A stretch of 64,000 bases of DNA from Dermatophilaceae bacterium Soc4.6 (GCA_039889245.1 JAZGVH010000002.1:1240001-1304000), one strand, 5' to 3'. Positions 49,807 through 59,247 are shown, counted from the first letter of the stretch. Notes: generated by a model not told the origin, from the sequence alone. Numbers and translations are program-made.

Positions 49807-51317
49807 CCCCCACTCGACGGCGCCGGACGGCGCTGCCCGTCCTGCTGACCGCGCTCGTCCTGTCCACCGCGCTCACGGCCTGCACGTCGGGCGGCTCGAC
49901 CACCACGCCGGCCACGACGGCCGTCACGACCTCACGGGCCACCCCTGGCGCACCGGCCCCCACCGCTGGGGCGGGCATCACGCAGGCGCCGGGCAGCAGC
50001 CTCCCCGTGGGGGCGAAGTTCGACTGGAGCCGCTTCGACCTGTCCAAGCCGTTCCTCACCGGTCTCGGGCCCTCGACGCCGACCTTCTACGAGATGGTCT
50101 GGTGTGATGTCGAGCCCACCCGGGGTGCCCGCGACTGGAGCACCCTCGACGCGGTGGTCACCCAGGCGGCCAGCATCAAGGCCGACTTCATGCTCAAGAT
50201 CCGGGTCGGAGCGTGCTGGGCGACGGGTGACACGAAGGCGACCAAGGTGAGAGGTCGCAAGACCGAGTCGCTGATGCCCACCGACCTGACGCAGTACCGC
50301 CAGTTCGTCACCGACACGGTGGCCCGCTACGCCCCCCGGGGCGTGCACGAGTACGCCGTCGAGAACGAGATCAACTCCCCTTCCTTCTGGGGAGGCAGCG
50401 TCGACGACTTCGCGAAGCTGATGGGCGTGGCCTCCTCGGCCATCCGGGCCGCCGACCCGCTGGCCAGGGTCGTCGACATGGGGGTCAGCTCCACGGCATA
50501 CGGCGTCGGCATCGCGCAGCGACTGCTCGACCAGGGCAAGGACGCCGAGGCGGTGTCAGCCTGGAACACCTACTACGAGCGACGGATCGGCACCCGCGGC
50601 GACAAGATCCCGCAGGTCGCGGACGCCGCCCAGCTGCGTGACGCGCTCGGCCTGCCCCAGAACGCCCGCAACGCGCAGTACCTCGCGCTGGCGGCCACGC
50701 TGGCCACGACGAAGGTGGTCGACGTCCGCCAGGTGCACTTCTACGAGAGCTATGCCTCGGCCACCCTGTTCACCGACTACCTGAGGGCGACCACCGCTCC
50801 GGGGGTGGCGATCGAGGCGTGGGAGGTCGGGCAGTTCGTGCGCAGCCAGCAGCTCAATGACCAGGAGCGCACCGACCAGCTCGTCAAGACGGTCGCCCTG
50901 CTGCTGGGCGGCGGGGTCTCCAAGGTCCTCTGGCTGCCGCTCGTCGTCAACCCCAACGGCCGCAACGGTGGCGACGAGCCCCGCTACGGGCTCATCGAGC
51001 CCGACGGCTCGGTCCGTGCGACCGGGACGGTCTTCGCGGCGATGGCCAAGGCTGCCGCCGGCGCCACGATCTCGGGCATCTCGACGCCCCGCGCGTCAGG
51101 CGTGATGTTCACCCGTGCGACGGGCACCTCGGCCTTCGTGTGGGCCACCGCCGCCACCATCACCGTCTCGCCCTCGGCGGGCAAGCTCCTGGCTCCGGCC
51201 GCCTCGAACGGTGGAGCCGCGGCCCCCCCAGCCTCCGGCGGCCAGCTCGACTCCACCTCACCCCGCGAGATCCAGGCCACCGGCTCGCCGACCGACCTGA
51301 TCAAGGCGCTCTCATGA
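49803..51317 (+). CDS. Glycoside-hydrolase-like lipoprotein (clan A TIM barrel)
   Basis: This 504-residue exported lipoprotein has lipobox LTAC with C27 as the acylated cysteine, a Thr/Ala/Pro linker to about 75, then a TIM-barrel-like domain. VENEIN carries N188-E189, the Asn-Glu pair of clan GH-A acid/base residues, and a later VAIEAWEVGQF segment offers a nucleophile Glu (E338 or E341). The family within the clan (GH5/39-like) cannot be fixed. It may trim a polysaccharide at the cell surface. The start is inside the ST3 stop and the end inside the ST4 start (ATGA), so the four genes are translated together. Confidence 0.72.
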   Translation: MTPTRRRRTALPVLLTALVLSTALTACTSGGSTTTPATTAVTTSRATPGAPAPTAGAGITQAPGSSLPVGAKFDWSRFDLSKPFLTGLGPSTPTFYEMVWCDVEPTRGARDWSTLDAVVTQAASIKADFMLKIRVGACWATGDTKATKVRGRKTESLMPTDLTQYRQFVTDTVARYAPRGVHEYAVENEINSPSFWGGSVDDFAKLMGVASSAIRAADPLARVVDMGVSSTAYGVGIAQRLLDQGKDAEAVSAWNTYYERRIGTRGDKIPQVADAAQLRDALGLPQNARNAQYLALAATLATTKVVDVRQVHFYESYASATLFTDYLRATTAPGVAIEAWEVGQFVRSQQLNDQERTDQLVKTVALLLGGGVSKVLWLPLVVNPNGRNGGDEPRYGLIEPDGSVRATGTVFAAMAKAAAGATISGISTPRASGVMFTRATGTSAFVWATAATITVSPSAGKLLAPAASNGGAAAPPASGGQLDSTSPREIQATGSPTDLIKALS

Positions 51318-52153
51318 CCACGACCCCTGACCCCTCCCGACTGGTCTTCGTCGGTGGCCTGCACCGCAGCGGCACCACCCCCTTCTCCCGCGTCCTCGAC
51401 GGGCACCCCCGGGTCAGCGGCCTGTCGGGCACCGGGGTCAAGGAGGACGAGGGTCAGCACCTCCAGACGGTCTACCCCAAGGCCAAGGTGTACGGCGGCT
51501 CGGGGCGCTTCGCCTACGCGCCGCAGGCGCACCTGACCGAGGCGTCGCCCCTCGTGACGTCGGCCAACGCCACCTCGATCCTGCAGGCCTGGGCGCCGTT
51601 CTGGCGCGATGGGGCCGACCTGCTCGTCGAGAAGTCCCCACCCAACCTAATCATGGGTCGTTTCCTGCAGGCGCTCTACCCCGGTTCGGCCTTCGTCGTG
51701 GTGGTCCGCCACCCGGTCGCCGTGGCCCTGTCCAACAAGAAGTGGCGGCGCCTGACCTCGAGCAACCCGCGCAAGTTCCAGTCGCTGGCGATGATGGTCG
51801 ACCACTGGTTCACCGCTCACGACATCCTCAGCGCCGACCTGGCCCATCTCGAGCGGGTGCTCGTCGTGCACTACGAGCAGCTCGTGGGCGCGCCAGAGGC
51901 CGAGCTGGCGCGCGTCTCGTCGTTCCTCGGGCTCGACACCCCGATCGACCACACGGCACTGAGCCGCAGCCACGGCGACTCGTACGCGCAGAAGTGGGAC
52001 GACTACGGCTCGACGATGTGGCGCCCCGGGGGCTGGCAGCGACGCCTGATCACCACGAAGTACGGCGAGCGGATGGCGCGCTTCGGCTACGACGTCGACG
52101 ACCTCGCCGGGTTCACCGCCCCCGACGGGCCGGCGGGGCTCCAGCGCTCCTGA
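51314..52153 (+). CDS. Sulfotransferase family protein (ST4)
   Basis: This 279-residue protein has the 5'-phosphosulfate loop LVFVGGLHRSGTTPFSRVLDGHP near the N-terminus. The 3'-phosphate motif VVVVRHPVAVALSNKKW follows, then the usual YEQLVGAPEAELARVSSFLGL ending. It starts with an ATG inside the lipoprotein gene stop, so it closes the four-gene operon. Its last residues face ST5 on the opposite strand, with 45 bp between the stops. Confidence 0.82.
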   Translation: MTTTPDPSRLVFVGGLHRSGTTPFSRVLDGHPRVSGLSGTGVKEDEGQHLQTVYPKAKVYGGSGRFAYAPQAHLTEASPLVTSANATSILQAWAPFWRDGADLLVEKSPPNLIMGRFLQALYPGSAFVVVVRHPVAVALSNKKWRRLTSSNPRKFQSLAMMVDHWFTAHDILSADLAHLERVLVVHYEQLVGAPEAELARVSSFLGLDTPIDHTALSRSHGDSYAQKWDDYGSTMWRPGGWQRRLITTKYGERMARFGYDVDDLAGFTAPDGPAGLQRS

Positions 52154-52198
52154 GCGCAGTCGCCCCGGGTCACGTCTGGCCTCGTCGGGGGGAGCCCG

Positions 52199-52969
52199 TC
52201 AGTAGCCGAGCTGCTTGAGGGTGCTGCGTGAGGTGACCCAGAACAGCGAGCGGACCACGGGGTCCAGCTCGGTGCGGTAGGTCCCGACCCGGGAGGCGTA
52301 GACGCTGGCGTCGGTGCCCGCCGAGGCGTTGCGGGCCGCGTGCTGCTTCGCGTAGCGGTCGGGCACGTCGTGCTTGGCCTTGGTGAAGTCGAGCAGGGTC
52401 GGGTCCCACTCCTCACCGAGGAAGGACAGGAGGTCCCTCAGGGTCGCCTCGGGGTCGGAGACGAGCTGGTCGTAGCGCAGCTCGTGATACGTGTCCGACG
52501 AGAGCGACGCCCCCGCGCCGCGGGCGGCCTTGATGTAACGCGGCCACTTGACCGACGACTTGACGCTCGACCAGTAGCCGAAGCGCTTGCGGTGGCTCAC
52601 GGCCACGTCGCGGCCGTCCCGGATGACGTGGACGAACTGGGCATCGGGAAAGAGCTGGTGCAGGAAGGGGATGTGCAGTGCGTAGCGGGGACTCTTGTCG
52701 GCCCACCTGGCCTTGCCGCGGGACTGTGCGTAGTCGGCCTGGATCCCCCCGAAGAAGGTCCGCAGCCGGGCGAGCCACTCGTCCTGCGTGAAGCCGAACT
52801 GCTGCAGCCGCTTCCAGTCGTCGCCGACGATGCGCTCGAGGTCCTCGAGGAAACGGGTCTCGGGGCCACAGCTGATGCGAGGGTGCGAGTCGAGCATCAG
52901 CCGCAACATGGTCGTCCCCGACCGTTGACAACCGACGATGAAGATGGGCCGGGGCGACGCCTCGGTCAT
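52199..52969 (-). CDS. Sulfotransferase family protein (ST5)
   Basis: This 256-residue protein has the 5'-phosphosulfate loop IFIVGCQRSGTTMLRLMLDSHP and the 3'-phosphate motif VIRDGRDVAVSHRKRFG, then YDQLVSDPEATLRDLLSFLGEEWDP. The RDxRD...S spacing is the family norm. The ATG at 52969 is chosen because GAAGGGA precedes it; the frame upstream runs antisense/out of frame into the wzz-like gene. It starts 19 bp after the Wzz-like gene and likely shares its transcript with ST6. Confidence 0.85.
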   Translation of the reverse strand: MTEASPRPIFIVGCQRSGTTMLRLMLDSHPRISCGPETRFLEDLERIVGDDWKRLQQFGFTQDEWLARLRTFFGGIQADYAQSRGKARWADKSPRYALHIPFLHQLFPDAQFVHVIRDGRDVAVSHRKRFGYWSSVKSSVKWPRYIKAARGAGASLSSDTYHELRYDQLVSDPEATLRDLLSFLGEEWDPTLLDFTKAKHDVPDRYAKQHAARNASAGTDASVYASRVGTYRTELDPVVRSLFWVTSRSTLKQLGY

Positions 52970-52988
52970 CGGGAGTCCCTTCCGGCCG

Positions 52989-54086
52989 TCAGCGCGACGA
53001 CGAACGGCTGGCCGGCTCAGCGACAGGCGGGTCGGTGGTCCAGGCCTGCTCGTCGCCCGTCGTGTCGGTGCCACGCGGGCGGCGGGAGACCCGGGTGCCC
53101 ACGTCGTCGGGGCTCGAGTCCACGGCCTCCCTCTCGGTGCGCTCGGCCCGGGCGGCCTGGCGCAGGCGGGAGATGACCTCCAGAAGCACCACGAGCAGGA
53201 TGCCGAGGAAGATGCCGGCTCCGAAGACGGGGATCACGGTGGTCACGAGCGCCGACAGCCGTGACGTGGGGAGCGCCTGCCCGACGTAGATGATGCTGTC
53301 ACCTTGGGCCGCACTCTGCAGCGAGACACCCATGCGGTACTGCGCCTGCGTCGCGGCGAGGTCCTGCTGCGTCGCCGCCTGGGTCGCAGCGAGGTTGTTG
53401 TACTCCGCGAGGATCGGGATGTACCGCGCGAGCGACGACTGGGCACTGGCGATCGGGGCGTCCATCGCCGCAGCGCCGGCGGCGTTCCCAGAGGCCCGCA
53501 GCTGGGCCTGCTGCTGCTGGAGCGAGCCGACCTGGCTGAGGGCGGCCTGGTAGGCCCGGGGCGGATCGGCGATCTTGTACTTGACCGCGAGCGCGGCGAT
53601 GGCAGCGTTCGCCTCCTGAGCCGCCTGAACGGCACGGTCACGGGTGGCGGTGGCTGCGGCAGCCCGTGAGGAGAAGATGAGGTCGAGGGACTGGCGCGCC
53701 GTCTCGGAGACCACAGCGCTGGTCTTCTTCGCCGTCAGCCCGCTGTAGACGACCTGGACGTCGCTGCTGGAGCCGACCGGTGTCACGGTCACCCCGTCGG
53801 TCTGGTCGGAGGGAGACACCCCGGTGGCCGTCGCGACCTTGGCCTTGACCGACGGGTTGCTGGACGCAGCCTGGAAGGCACTGACGAACGACTGGGCCGC
53901 CTGCGTCCCGCTGAACGGGCTGCCGTCGTTGCCGACGAGGGCACCGGAGTTGACCGTCGCCGTCGCCGTGAAGGTCGAGGGCTGCAGGAGGATGAACGCC
54001 GCTGCGAGCGCGGCAGCCACCACCGGAACGAGGACGAGAACCCACCAGCGGCGCCGGGCAACGCGAAGGTACTCCAAGATCTCCAT
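52989..54086 (-). CDS. Wzz-like chain-length / polysaccharide co-polymerase protein
   Basis: This 365-residue bitopic inner-membrane protein has TM1 at about 16-36 (WWVLVLVPVVAAALAAAFILL) and an exported loop rich in Gln/Ala coiled coil (SLQQQQAQLRASGNAAGA). TM2 lies near 281-303 (ALVTTVIPVFGAGIFLGILLVVLLEVI). A basic/acidic cytoplasmic tail follows. This is the Wzz/Wzc-type polysaccharide co-polymerase layout without the BY-kinase domain. It controls glycan chain length together with a Wzy polymerase. It lies between ST6 and ST5 on one strand. Confidence 0.8.
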   Translation of the reverse strand: MEILEYLRVARRRWWVLVLVPVVAAALAAAFILLQPSTFTATATVNSGALVGNDGSPFSGTQAAQSFVSAFQAASSNPSVKAKVATATGVSPSDQTDGVTVTPVGSSSDVQVVYSGLTAKKTSAVVSETARQSLDLIFSSRAAAATATRDRAVQAAQEANAAIAALAVKYKIADPPRAYQAALSQVGSLQQQQAQLRASGNAAGAAAMDAPIASAQSSLARYIPILAEYNNLAATQAATQQDLAATQAQYRMGVSLQSAAQGDSIIYVGQALPTSRLSALVTTVIPVFGAGIFLGILLVVLLEVISRLRQAARAERTEREAVDSSPDDVGTRVSRRPRGTDTTGDEQAWTTDPPVAEPASRSSSR

Positions 54087-54152
54087 GACACGTGTCTTTC
54101 TTCGTTGGGCACCGGAACACGCCCTTGCGGGACGGAGAACGGCTGGACGTGC

Positions 54153-55040
54153 TCAGGCGGCGCCGGTGGCGGCCTGGGCAGGATGAGCGGTAGTCACCTC
54201 GGGCAAGCTGTCGTCCCAGCGCAGGTCCACGCCGGGCAGTGAGTAGAGGGCGGCGTTCAGTGGTCGGTAGTAGGCCTCGAGGCGGGCCCGGGTCGCCGAC
54301 GACATGGCTCCCCGGGGTCGCCCGGCGTTGAGCGCGCGGCGCGTCGGGTCGTCGTAGGCAGGGAGATCGAGGAAGTCGAAGACGCGCTGCATCTGCGCAT
54401 CGGGGAAGGCGAAGAGCGTCTCGCTCTGCACGACCAGCACTCGCGAGGGGCCGAGCAGCTGCTGGTAGGTCGCGATCTGCTCTGCGTAGTGGCCACGCCG
54501 CAGGTAGGCGTGGTACCTCCAGTGGTGGGCCGGGTAGGTCGGGTCGGCCGCCAGTCGATCGGCCTCACCCTCCAGACGCTCCGGCTCGAGGTCGAGGGCG
54601 CGCTCGAAGGTCTCCGTCTCGTGACCTCGGGCCACCTCGTAGGCATGGTGCGAAAAGGCTCGCTCGACGGGGTCGCGCAGACAGGCGATCACCTTCACCG
54701 ACGCGAGCTCGGCGGCGATCCAGGCGGGCGCACTGGGGTGGAACATGTAGTACGGGCTCGACTCACCGGTCAGCTCATACCCCTCCTCGACCCGGGGGAA
54801 CTGGGCGTCATACCATCGGCGACCCCGACCATGGTGGATATCGAAGTAGTGGGTGCCCTTGCCCGTGCCACAGGGGCCGACGCGAGGGTGCTCGGCGATC
54901 CAGTCGGCGAGCGACGTCGACCCGCCGCGCTTGGTGCCCACGACCAGGTATCCGGGGGTCATCCGCGGACCACGGGCGACGCGGGCCCGCAGGATCGAGA
55001 GAGCGGCACGGGCACTGCCTGTCATCCGTGGTGCCGTCAT
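54153..55040 (-). CDS. Sulfotransferase family protein (ST6)
   Basis: This 295-residue heparan-sulfate-type sulfotransferase has the 5'-phosphosulfate loop YLVVGTKRGGSTSLADWIAEHP, with Ser where others have Thr. The 3'-phosphate motif is VIACLRDPVERAFSHHAYE, followed by RRGHYAEQIATYQQLLGPSRVLVVQSETLF. The ATG at 55040 is chosen for AAGGAGG upstream. The layout is the same as ST1, and the two may be distant paralogues. It heads the ST6-Wzz-ST5 unit and is divergent from a coiled-coil lipoprotein gene. Confidence 0.85.
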   Translation of the reverse strand: MTAPRMTGSARAALSILRARVARGPRMTPGYLVVGTKRGGSTSLADWIAEHPRVGPCGTGKGTHYFDIHHGRGRRWYDAQFPRVEEGYELTGESSPYYMFHPSAPAWIAAELASVKVIACLRDPVERAFSHHAYEVARGHETETFERALDLEPERLEGEADRLAADPTYPAHHWRYHAYLRRGHYAEQIATYQQLLGPSRVLVVQSETLFAFPDAQMQRVFDFLDLPAYDDPTRRALNAGRPRGAMSSATRARLEAYYRPLNAALYSLPGVDLRWDDSLPEVTTAHPAQAATGAA

Positions 55041-55311
55041 CCTGCTCCCTCCTTGTCCCCGTCGGTATGTCACTTGCCCCGCAGCCCCCGTCGGTGCCCG
55101 GCGGCCGGGCTGCGCGGACGCACCTTGGGGCCGACTCGGAGTCTACCGGGGCTTGAAGACAGAATCCGCGGCTTCGGACATTTCCCAGCAAGCCCCCGGC
55201 TTACGCCGTTACGCTCGTCTCCTGTCCCCTGTCGGCCACGTGGAGCCGCCCAGACCGAGGGCCACGACAGACGCCGGACGACACCCACGATACCCACGCC
55301 GAACGGGAACC

Positions 55312-55995
55312 ATGCACCTTCGTCACGCCCTCGCTCTCGCTGCCGCCGGCGGCCTCCTGGCCGCCTGCGGAAGCTCCCCCTCAACTCCGTCAGGAGGCGG
55401 GACGTTCCTCCCGGGAGTCACCTCCTCACCGTCCCCCAGCAGCTCCGGGACAACGCCCACGACGGCTGCCACGACGACCCCCAAGCCCGCTGTCGGCCCC
55501 GTGCTGGCCGCGGCTCTCAACACGCTCTCGGCCCGCACCCGGAGCCTCCCCGCACTCGATCCCGCTCGTGCCGCGGTCAAGAGCGGCAACGAGGACCTGA
55601 GCCGGGCGCGCACCGCGCTCACTGCCATGCGTGCGGCGGCGTACGGCGCCAGCCGCAACTGCAGCACGGTGTCGACGCAGCAGGCGGTCGTCCAGCAGCA
55701 GTCGGGTGCCGCCGTGGCTCAGGCCGCAGTGCTCGAGGCGCAGGTCGCCACCCAGCGGGCCGGGCTGACCGCCCTGAAGGCCTCCTCCACCGCCGTCAGC
55801 GCCGCGGTCGCGGCACAACGCTCGACCCTGGCCCAGCTGCCGGATGTCTCGGCTGCGGTGGCAGCCGCCAACAAGGCCGTGACGGACCGCACCGCCACGG
55901 CCAACGGCTTCGCCGGCAACGCCTCGAGCCTGCGCAGCACCGCCGGCGGACTCACGTCGACCGCGTCCGCCGTCAGAAGCAAGACCGGCTGCTGA
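55312..55995 (+). CDS. Coiled-coil lipoprotein, unknown
   Basis: This 227-residue exported lipoprotein has a signal peptide ending in lipobox LLAAC (acylated Cys 19). A Ser/Thr/Pro-rich linker reaches about 60, then Ala-rich helical heptads suggest a coiled coil (PALDPARAAVKSGNEDLSRA onward, with AVVQQQSGAAVAQAAVLEAQ). It ends SKTGC. No enzyme motif is present. It lies between the Wzz/ST6 unit and the Wzy gene and may scaffold an assembly complex; that is a guess from position. The ATG has GGGAA upstream. Confidence 0.72.
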   Translation: MHLRHALALAAAGGLLAACGSSPSTPSGGGTFLPGVTSSPSPSSSGTTPTTAATTTPKPAVGPVLAAALNTLSARTRSLPALDPARAAVKSGNEDLSRARTALTAMRAAAYGASRNCSTVSTQQAVVQQQSGAAVAQAAVLEAQVATQRAGLTALKASSTAVSAAVAAQRSTLAQLPDVSAAVAAANKAVTDRTATANGFAGNASSLRSTAGGLTSTASAVRSKTGC

Positions 55996-56019
55996 CCGGG
56001 CCGCAGCCGACCCGCCCGG

Positions 56020-57510
56020 TCAGGAAACGGGTGCGCCCACCTCGGCGCGTTGCGCGTCGCTGAGGCTCCTGCCCTTCGACCGGGACACGTATGAGGCGCA
56101 GGCAGCAAAGGCGAAGACCGGGAACAGGGTGACGACGTTGGACATGACGTTGGCGGCGAGGCTGCCGAGGACGAAGGTCAGGGTCGCCGCCAGCGACCCC
56201 GCCCCCACCGCGTGCTCGAAGGTACCCCGCACCGATCTCGACATGGCCCGACGACCCACACCCATCAGGGCGATCAACATGCTGAGATATCCGAAGAGCC
56301 CCACCACGCCCGTCTCGACGTAGGCCCGGATGACGTCGTTGTGGGGCTGCTTAGCGACGTCGGTCTCGTACTGCGTGCCGTTGAGCCCGATCCCCGTCAC
56401 CGGGTTGCGGTTGGCCAGGGGCAGGACCTCGGTCCAGTAGTTCAGGCGCCACGCCAGCGTGTTGCCAGTGGGCGCGGAGCCCGCGGTGCTGGAGTCGCTG
56501 AGGTTACCGAAGCGCGCGGCGACCCCGGGAATGAGCAGAGCGCCGGCCATGACGACCACGAGACTGAGGGCGATGCCCTTTCGGCGCTGCACCCAGGCCA
56601 GGAAGACGACGGCGACCAGCGCGCCGATGATCGCGGTGCGGGTGACGGTCAGGAGCATGAAGACCGTGGACAGGGCCAGCAGCCCGGCCAACACGAACTT
56701 GAGTCGAGGAGCGACGTAGGGGTAGATGGCGACCCCGAAGACGACGAGGAAGGCAAGGTACCGGGCGAAGGTGTTGGCCTGGCTGAACGGACCGGTGATG
56801 CGCGTGAAGCCACCCTTGAGCTCGGAGGTCGGGTGGCCGAGGACGAACCCGTAGAGGGTGTAGGCCAGCGGGAAGCACAGCCCGACGAAGCACGCGCTGA
56901 TCACCTTGTTCAGCATGTCGCGGCTGGTGATGATCTGGTTGAGGACGACGAACATCATCAGCACGGTGCCGATGCGCAGGCACTCGAGGGCGCTCGCCTG
57001 AGCGTGTCCCGATCCCGCCACGCTGATGATGCTTCCGGAGATGAAGGCGGCCATCGCCAACTGCACCCGCGACCCGCCGATGAAGGTCTTGGTGCGGACC
57101 CGGCCGGCCAGCCACAGGATCGCCGCGATGAGGAAGAGGACTCCGACGATGCTCGACGGGTCGAGCCCCCGGTTGGTCGCCGTGTTGCCGACCGTGGTCC
57201 CCGTGGTGCTGCCACTCAGCTTGAGCACATCCAGGACAGGGCGCACGGCGAGGATGAGCAGCACGAAACCGCTGAAGCGGGTGAGGGCGAGGATGCCCAG
57301 ACCCACCGCGACCACGGCGATGACCGGCAGCACCGCGAGCTTCTTGTCGCCGCCGACCAGGTTGTATCCGCTGACGACGGCCGCACCGGCTACCACCACG
57401 ACCAGGAGTGCCTCGAGGAGCCGCGTCAGAGGTCCCGACGGAGGTCGTGCGACGGAGCCTGCGACGGCCGGCCCCTGACGAGGTGGATGGGTCTGTGGTG
57501 ATGCCCCCAC
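56020..57510 (-). CDS. O-antigen ligase/Wzy-family polysaccharide polymerase
   Basis: This 496-residue polytopic membrane protein has about 11-12 hydrophobic helices and a large loop with the WaaL/Wzy-type region (WRLNYWTEVLPLANRNPVTGIGLNG, then KQPHNDVIRAYVETGVVGLFGYL). The PHNxxxxxxxExGxxG pattern is the family hallmark and contains the candidate catalytic His. It either polymerises repeat units or ligates chains. The GTG at 57510 is chosen for GAGGAG upstream; the frame stays open further but with non-membrane composition. It follows the beta-helix gene on the same strand. Confidence 0.85.
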   Translation of the reverse strand: MGASPQTHPPRQGPAVAGSVARPPSGPLTRLLEALLVVVVAGAAVVSGYNLVGGDKKLAVLPVIAVVAVGLGILALTRFSGFVLLILAVRPVLDVLKLSGSTTGTTVGNTATNRGLDPSSIVGVLFLIAAILWLAGRVRTKTFIGGSRVQLAMAAFISGSIISVAGSGHAQASALECLRIGTVLMMFVVLNQIITSRDMLNKVISACFVGLCFPLAYTLYGFVLGHPTSELKGGFTRITGPFSQANTFARYLAFLVVFGVAIYPYVAPRLKFVLAGLLALSTVFMLLTVTRTAIIGALVAVVFLAWVQRRKGIALSLVVVMAGALLIPGVAARFGNLSDSSTAGSAPTGNTLAWRLNYWTEVLPLANRNPVTGIGLNGTQYETDVAKQPHNDVIRAYVETGVVGLFGYLSMLIALMGVGRRAMSRSVRGTFEHAVGAGSLAATLTFVLGSLAANVMSNVVTLFPVFAFAACASYVSRSKGRSLSDAQRAEVGAPVS

Positions 57511-57651
57511 GGGCGCTCTCCTCGGGTCGGACAGGTGGAGCCGGCTGGCTCCGACCAGTGTGCACCACGTCAGGCGCCGTCCCCGCCCGAACCCGGCAAT
57601 GAGGGCACGTGCACAGGAGGCACCCACATCACGCTCAGGGAGCGGTCGCGG

Positions 57652-59247
57652 TCAGCAACCGGTGGTGGTCGCCGCCGACGAGACCGGTGGCTTCTTGGTG
57701 CCGTTGAACGTGTTGCCCTGGGCGGCCCAGTAGCCGGCGAGGTTGCGCCCGACGTAGGCGGTGCTGAAGGCGTTGCTCTTCACCGTCACGCCCCTCATGG
57801 CCCCGGCCTGGAAGCCGCGCACCGAGGGGGCACTGGCGACCACCCGGTTGCAGCTGACGACGGCGTAGAAGGTGCTGGAGTTGGGCGACGGGGCGCTCAG
57901 GCCGATGTCCTGCATACGGAAGCTGAACCCGGCGGCGCCGACGTTGCTGGCGACGTTGTAGCTCCAGGTGTTGCCCCAACCGGCCTGCTGGTCGTTGAAG
58001 CCCAGGCTGACCTTGGTCGCCGTGTTGCCGGTGATCAGGTTCCACGAGCTGTCCTGGTCGGTGGTGATCCCCCGGCTGTCGCCCGGCATGTCGTGGACGG
58101 CGTTGTTGGTCACCACGTTGTAGTTGGACTGGTTGCCCATCCGGATGCCCTCGTGCATGTAGTGGCTGGCCGACGAGTCGGCCACCTTCGAGACGTCGTT
58201 GCCGCGGATCGTCCAGCCGCTGCTGAAGTTGCTCAGCCAGAGCGCCGGACCGGTGCCGCAGGCGATGTCGGTGATGGTGGTGCCAGCGATGACGCCGAAG
58301 CGGGTGAGGCGCCCGAAGATGCCCTTGCCGGTGATGGTGCTCCTGAGGATGCGGATGTCGTCGGCCGAGGAGACCGGCGAGCCGACCACCGTGGAGAGGT
58401 AGGCGGTGGCCGAGACCAGCAGCCCGGAGTCGCGCGCTCCCGAGCTGGGGACAGCGCGCCTCGCCTGCCAGTTCTTGGCGTTGATCAGCTTGCTCTGCCA
58501 GTTCTGGGTCTTGTCGGCGTTCGTGCCCGAGATGACCACACCGCCGTTGATCGACAGGGTCGACAGCACCCAGTGGCTCGCCCCGTCCATGAAGCGCAGC
58601 GTGCGATCCGGGTCCGGGCCCGTGGCGTTGCAGCTGGGCGATGACAGCGTGGCGGTCAACGTGACGTTGGCCCCGCTGGCCGGGCGGACGACCACCGGGT
58701 GGGCTCCGGTCCCTGACGACTTGATGAGGAACGGACCACGGTAGGTGCCCCCGTCGAGCAGCAGCAGGTCACCCGGGCGCGCCGCGTCGAACGCGTTCTG
58801 CAGGGCGGCGGCCGAGGAGACGCGCACGGTCCGCAGCGGCGCGGCCGACAGCGCGGCCGCGAGTGGTGCCCCGGTCAGTCCCGGGGACGCCGGCGTCAGG
58901 GAGGCGTCCGGCGTCACCGACGACGGGCCGGTCGCGGCGGGCGCCGGGGTCACACCGGCTGCGGGCGCAGGTGCTTTCGCCGAGGCCGAGCTCGCAGCCG
59001 TGCCGGCCGGTCGGGAGGCCACGGTCGTCGCCGACCGGGAGGCCGACGAGGTCACGGGCGCTGTGGCGGACGGGGCGGAAGCGGTGCCGTCGGGGGAGAG
59101 ATCCGGCGACGGACCGGAGATCTCCGCGGCGACGGCGGGAGCGGGACGACCAGCGACCTGCACCGTGACCGCCGTGGCCGGTGCGACGACGACGGCGAGC
59201 AGGAGGGTGGCGAGGACGGGACGGCGGGGGAGGAGGTGTCGGGGCAC
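57652..59247 (-). CDS. Secreted right-handed parallel beta-helix protein
   Basis: This 531-residue exported protein has a signal peptide (about 1-40), a low-complexity Ala/Ser/Thr/Pro linker of ~90 residues, then a beta-helix. The start VRVSSAAALQNAFDAARPGDLLLLDGG is the usual cap of pectate-lyase-superfamily helices. Turns such as ITGKGIFGRLTRFGVIAGTTITDI and Asn-rich coils follow (SNYNVVTNNAVHDM, SSWNLITGNTATKV). Proteins of this kind bind or cleave polysaccharide, including lyases of acidic glycans. No catalytic set is certain. A GTG start follows AAAGGAA. Confidence 0.78.
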   Translation of the reverse strand: MPRHLLPRRPVLATLLLAVVVAPATAVTVQVAGRPAPAVAAEISGPSPDLSPDGTASAPSATAPVTSSASRSATTVASRPAGTAASSASAKAPAPAAGVTPAPAATGPSSVTPDASLTPASPGLTGAPLAAALSAAPLRTVRVSSAAALQNAFDAARPGDLLLLDGGTYRGPFLIKSSGTGAHPVVVRPASGANVTLTATLSSPSCNATGPDPDRTLRFMDGASHWVLSTLSINGGVVISGTNADKTQNWQSKLINAKNWQARRAVPSSGARDSGLLVSATAYLSTVVGSPVSSADDIRILRSTITGKGIFGRLTRFGVIAGTTITDIACGTGPALWLSNFSSGWTIRGNDVSKVADSSASHYMHEGIRMGNQSNYNVVTNNAVHDMPGDSRGITTDQDSSWNLITGNTATKVSLGFNDQQAGWGNTWSYNVASNVGAAGFSFRMQDIGLSAPSPNSSTFYAVVSCNRVVASAPSVRGFQAGAMRGVTVKSNAFSTAYVGRNLAGYWAAQGNTFNGTKKPPVSSAATTTGC

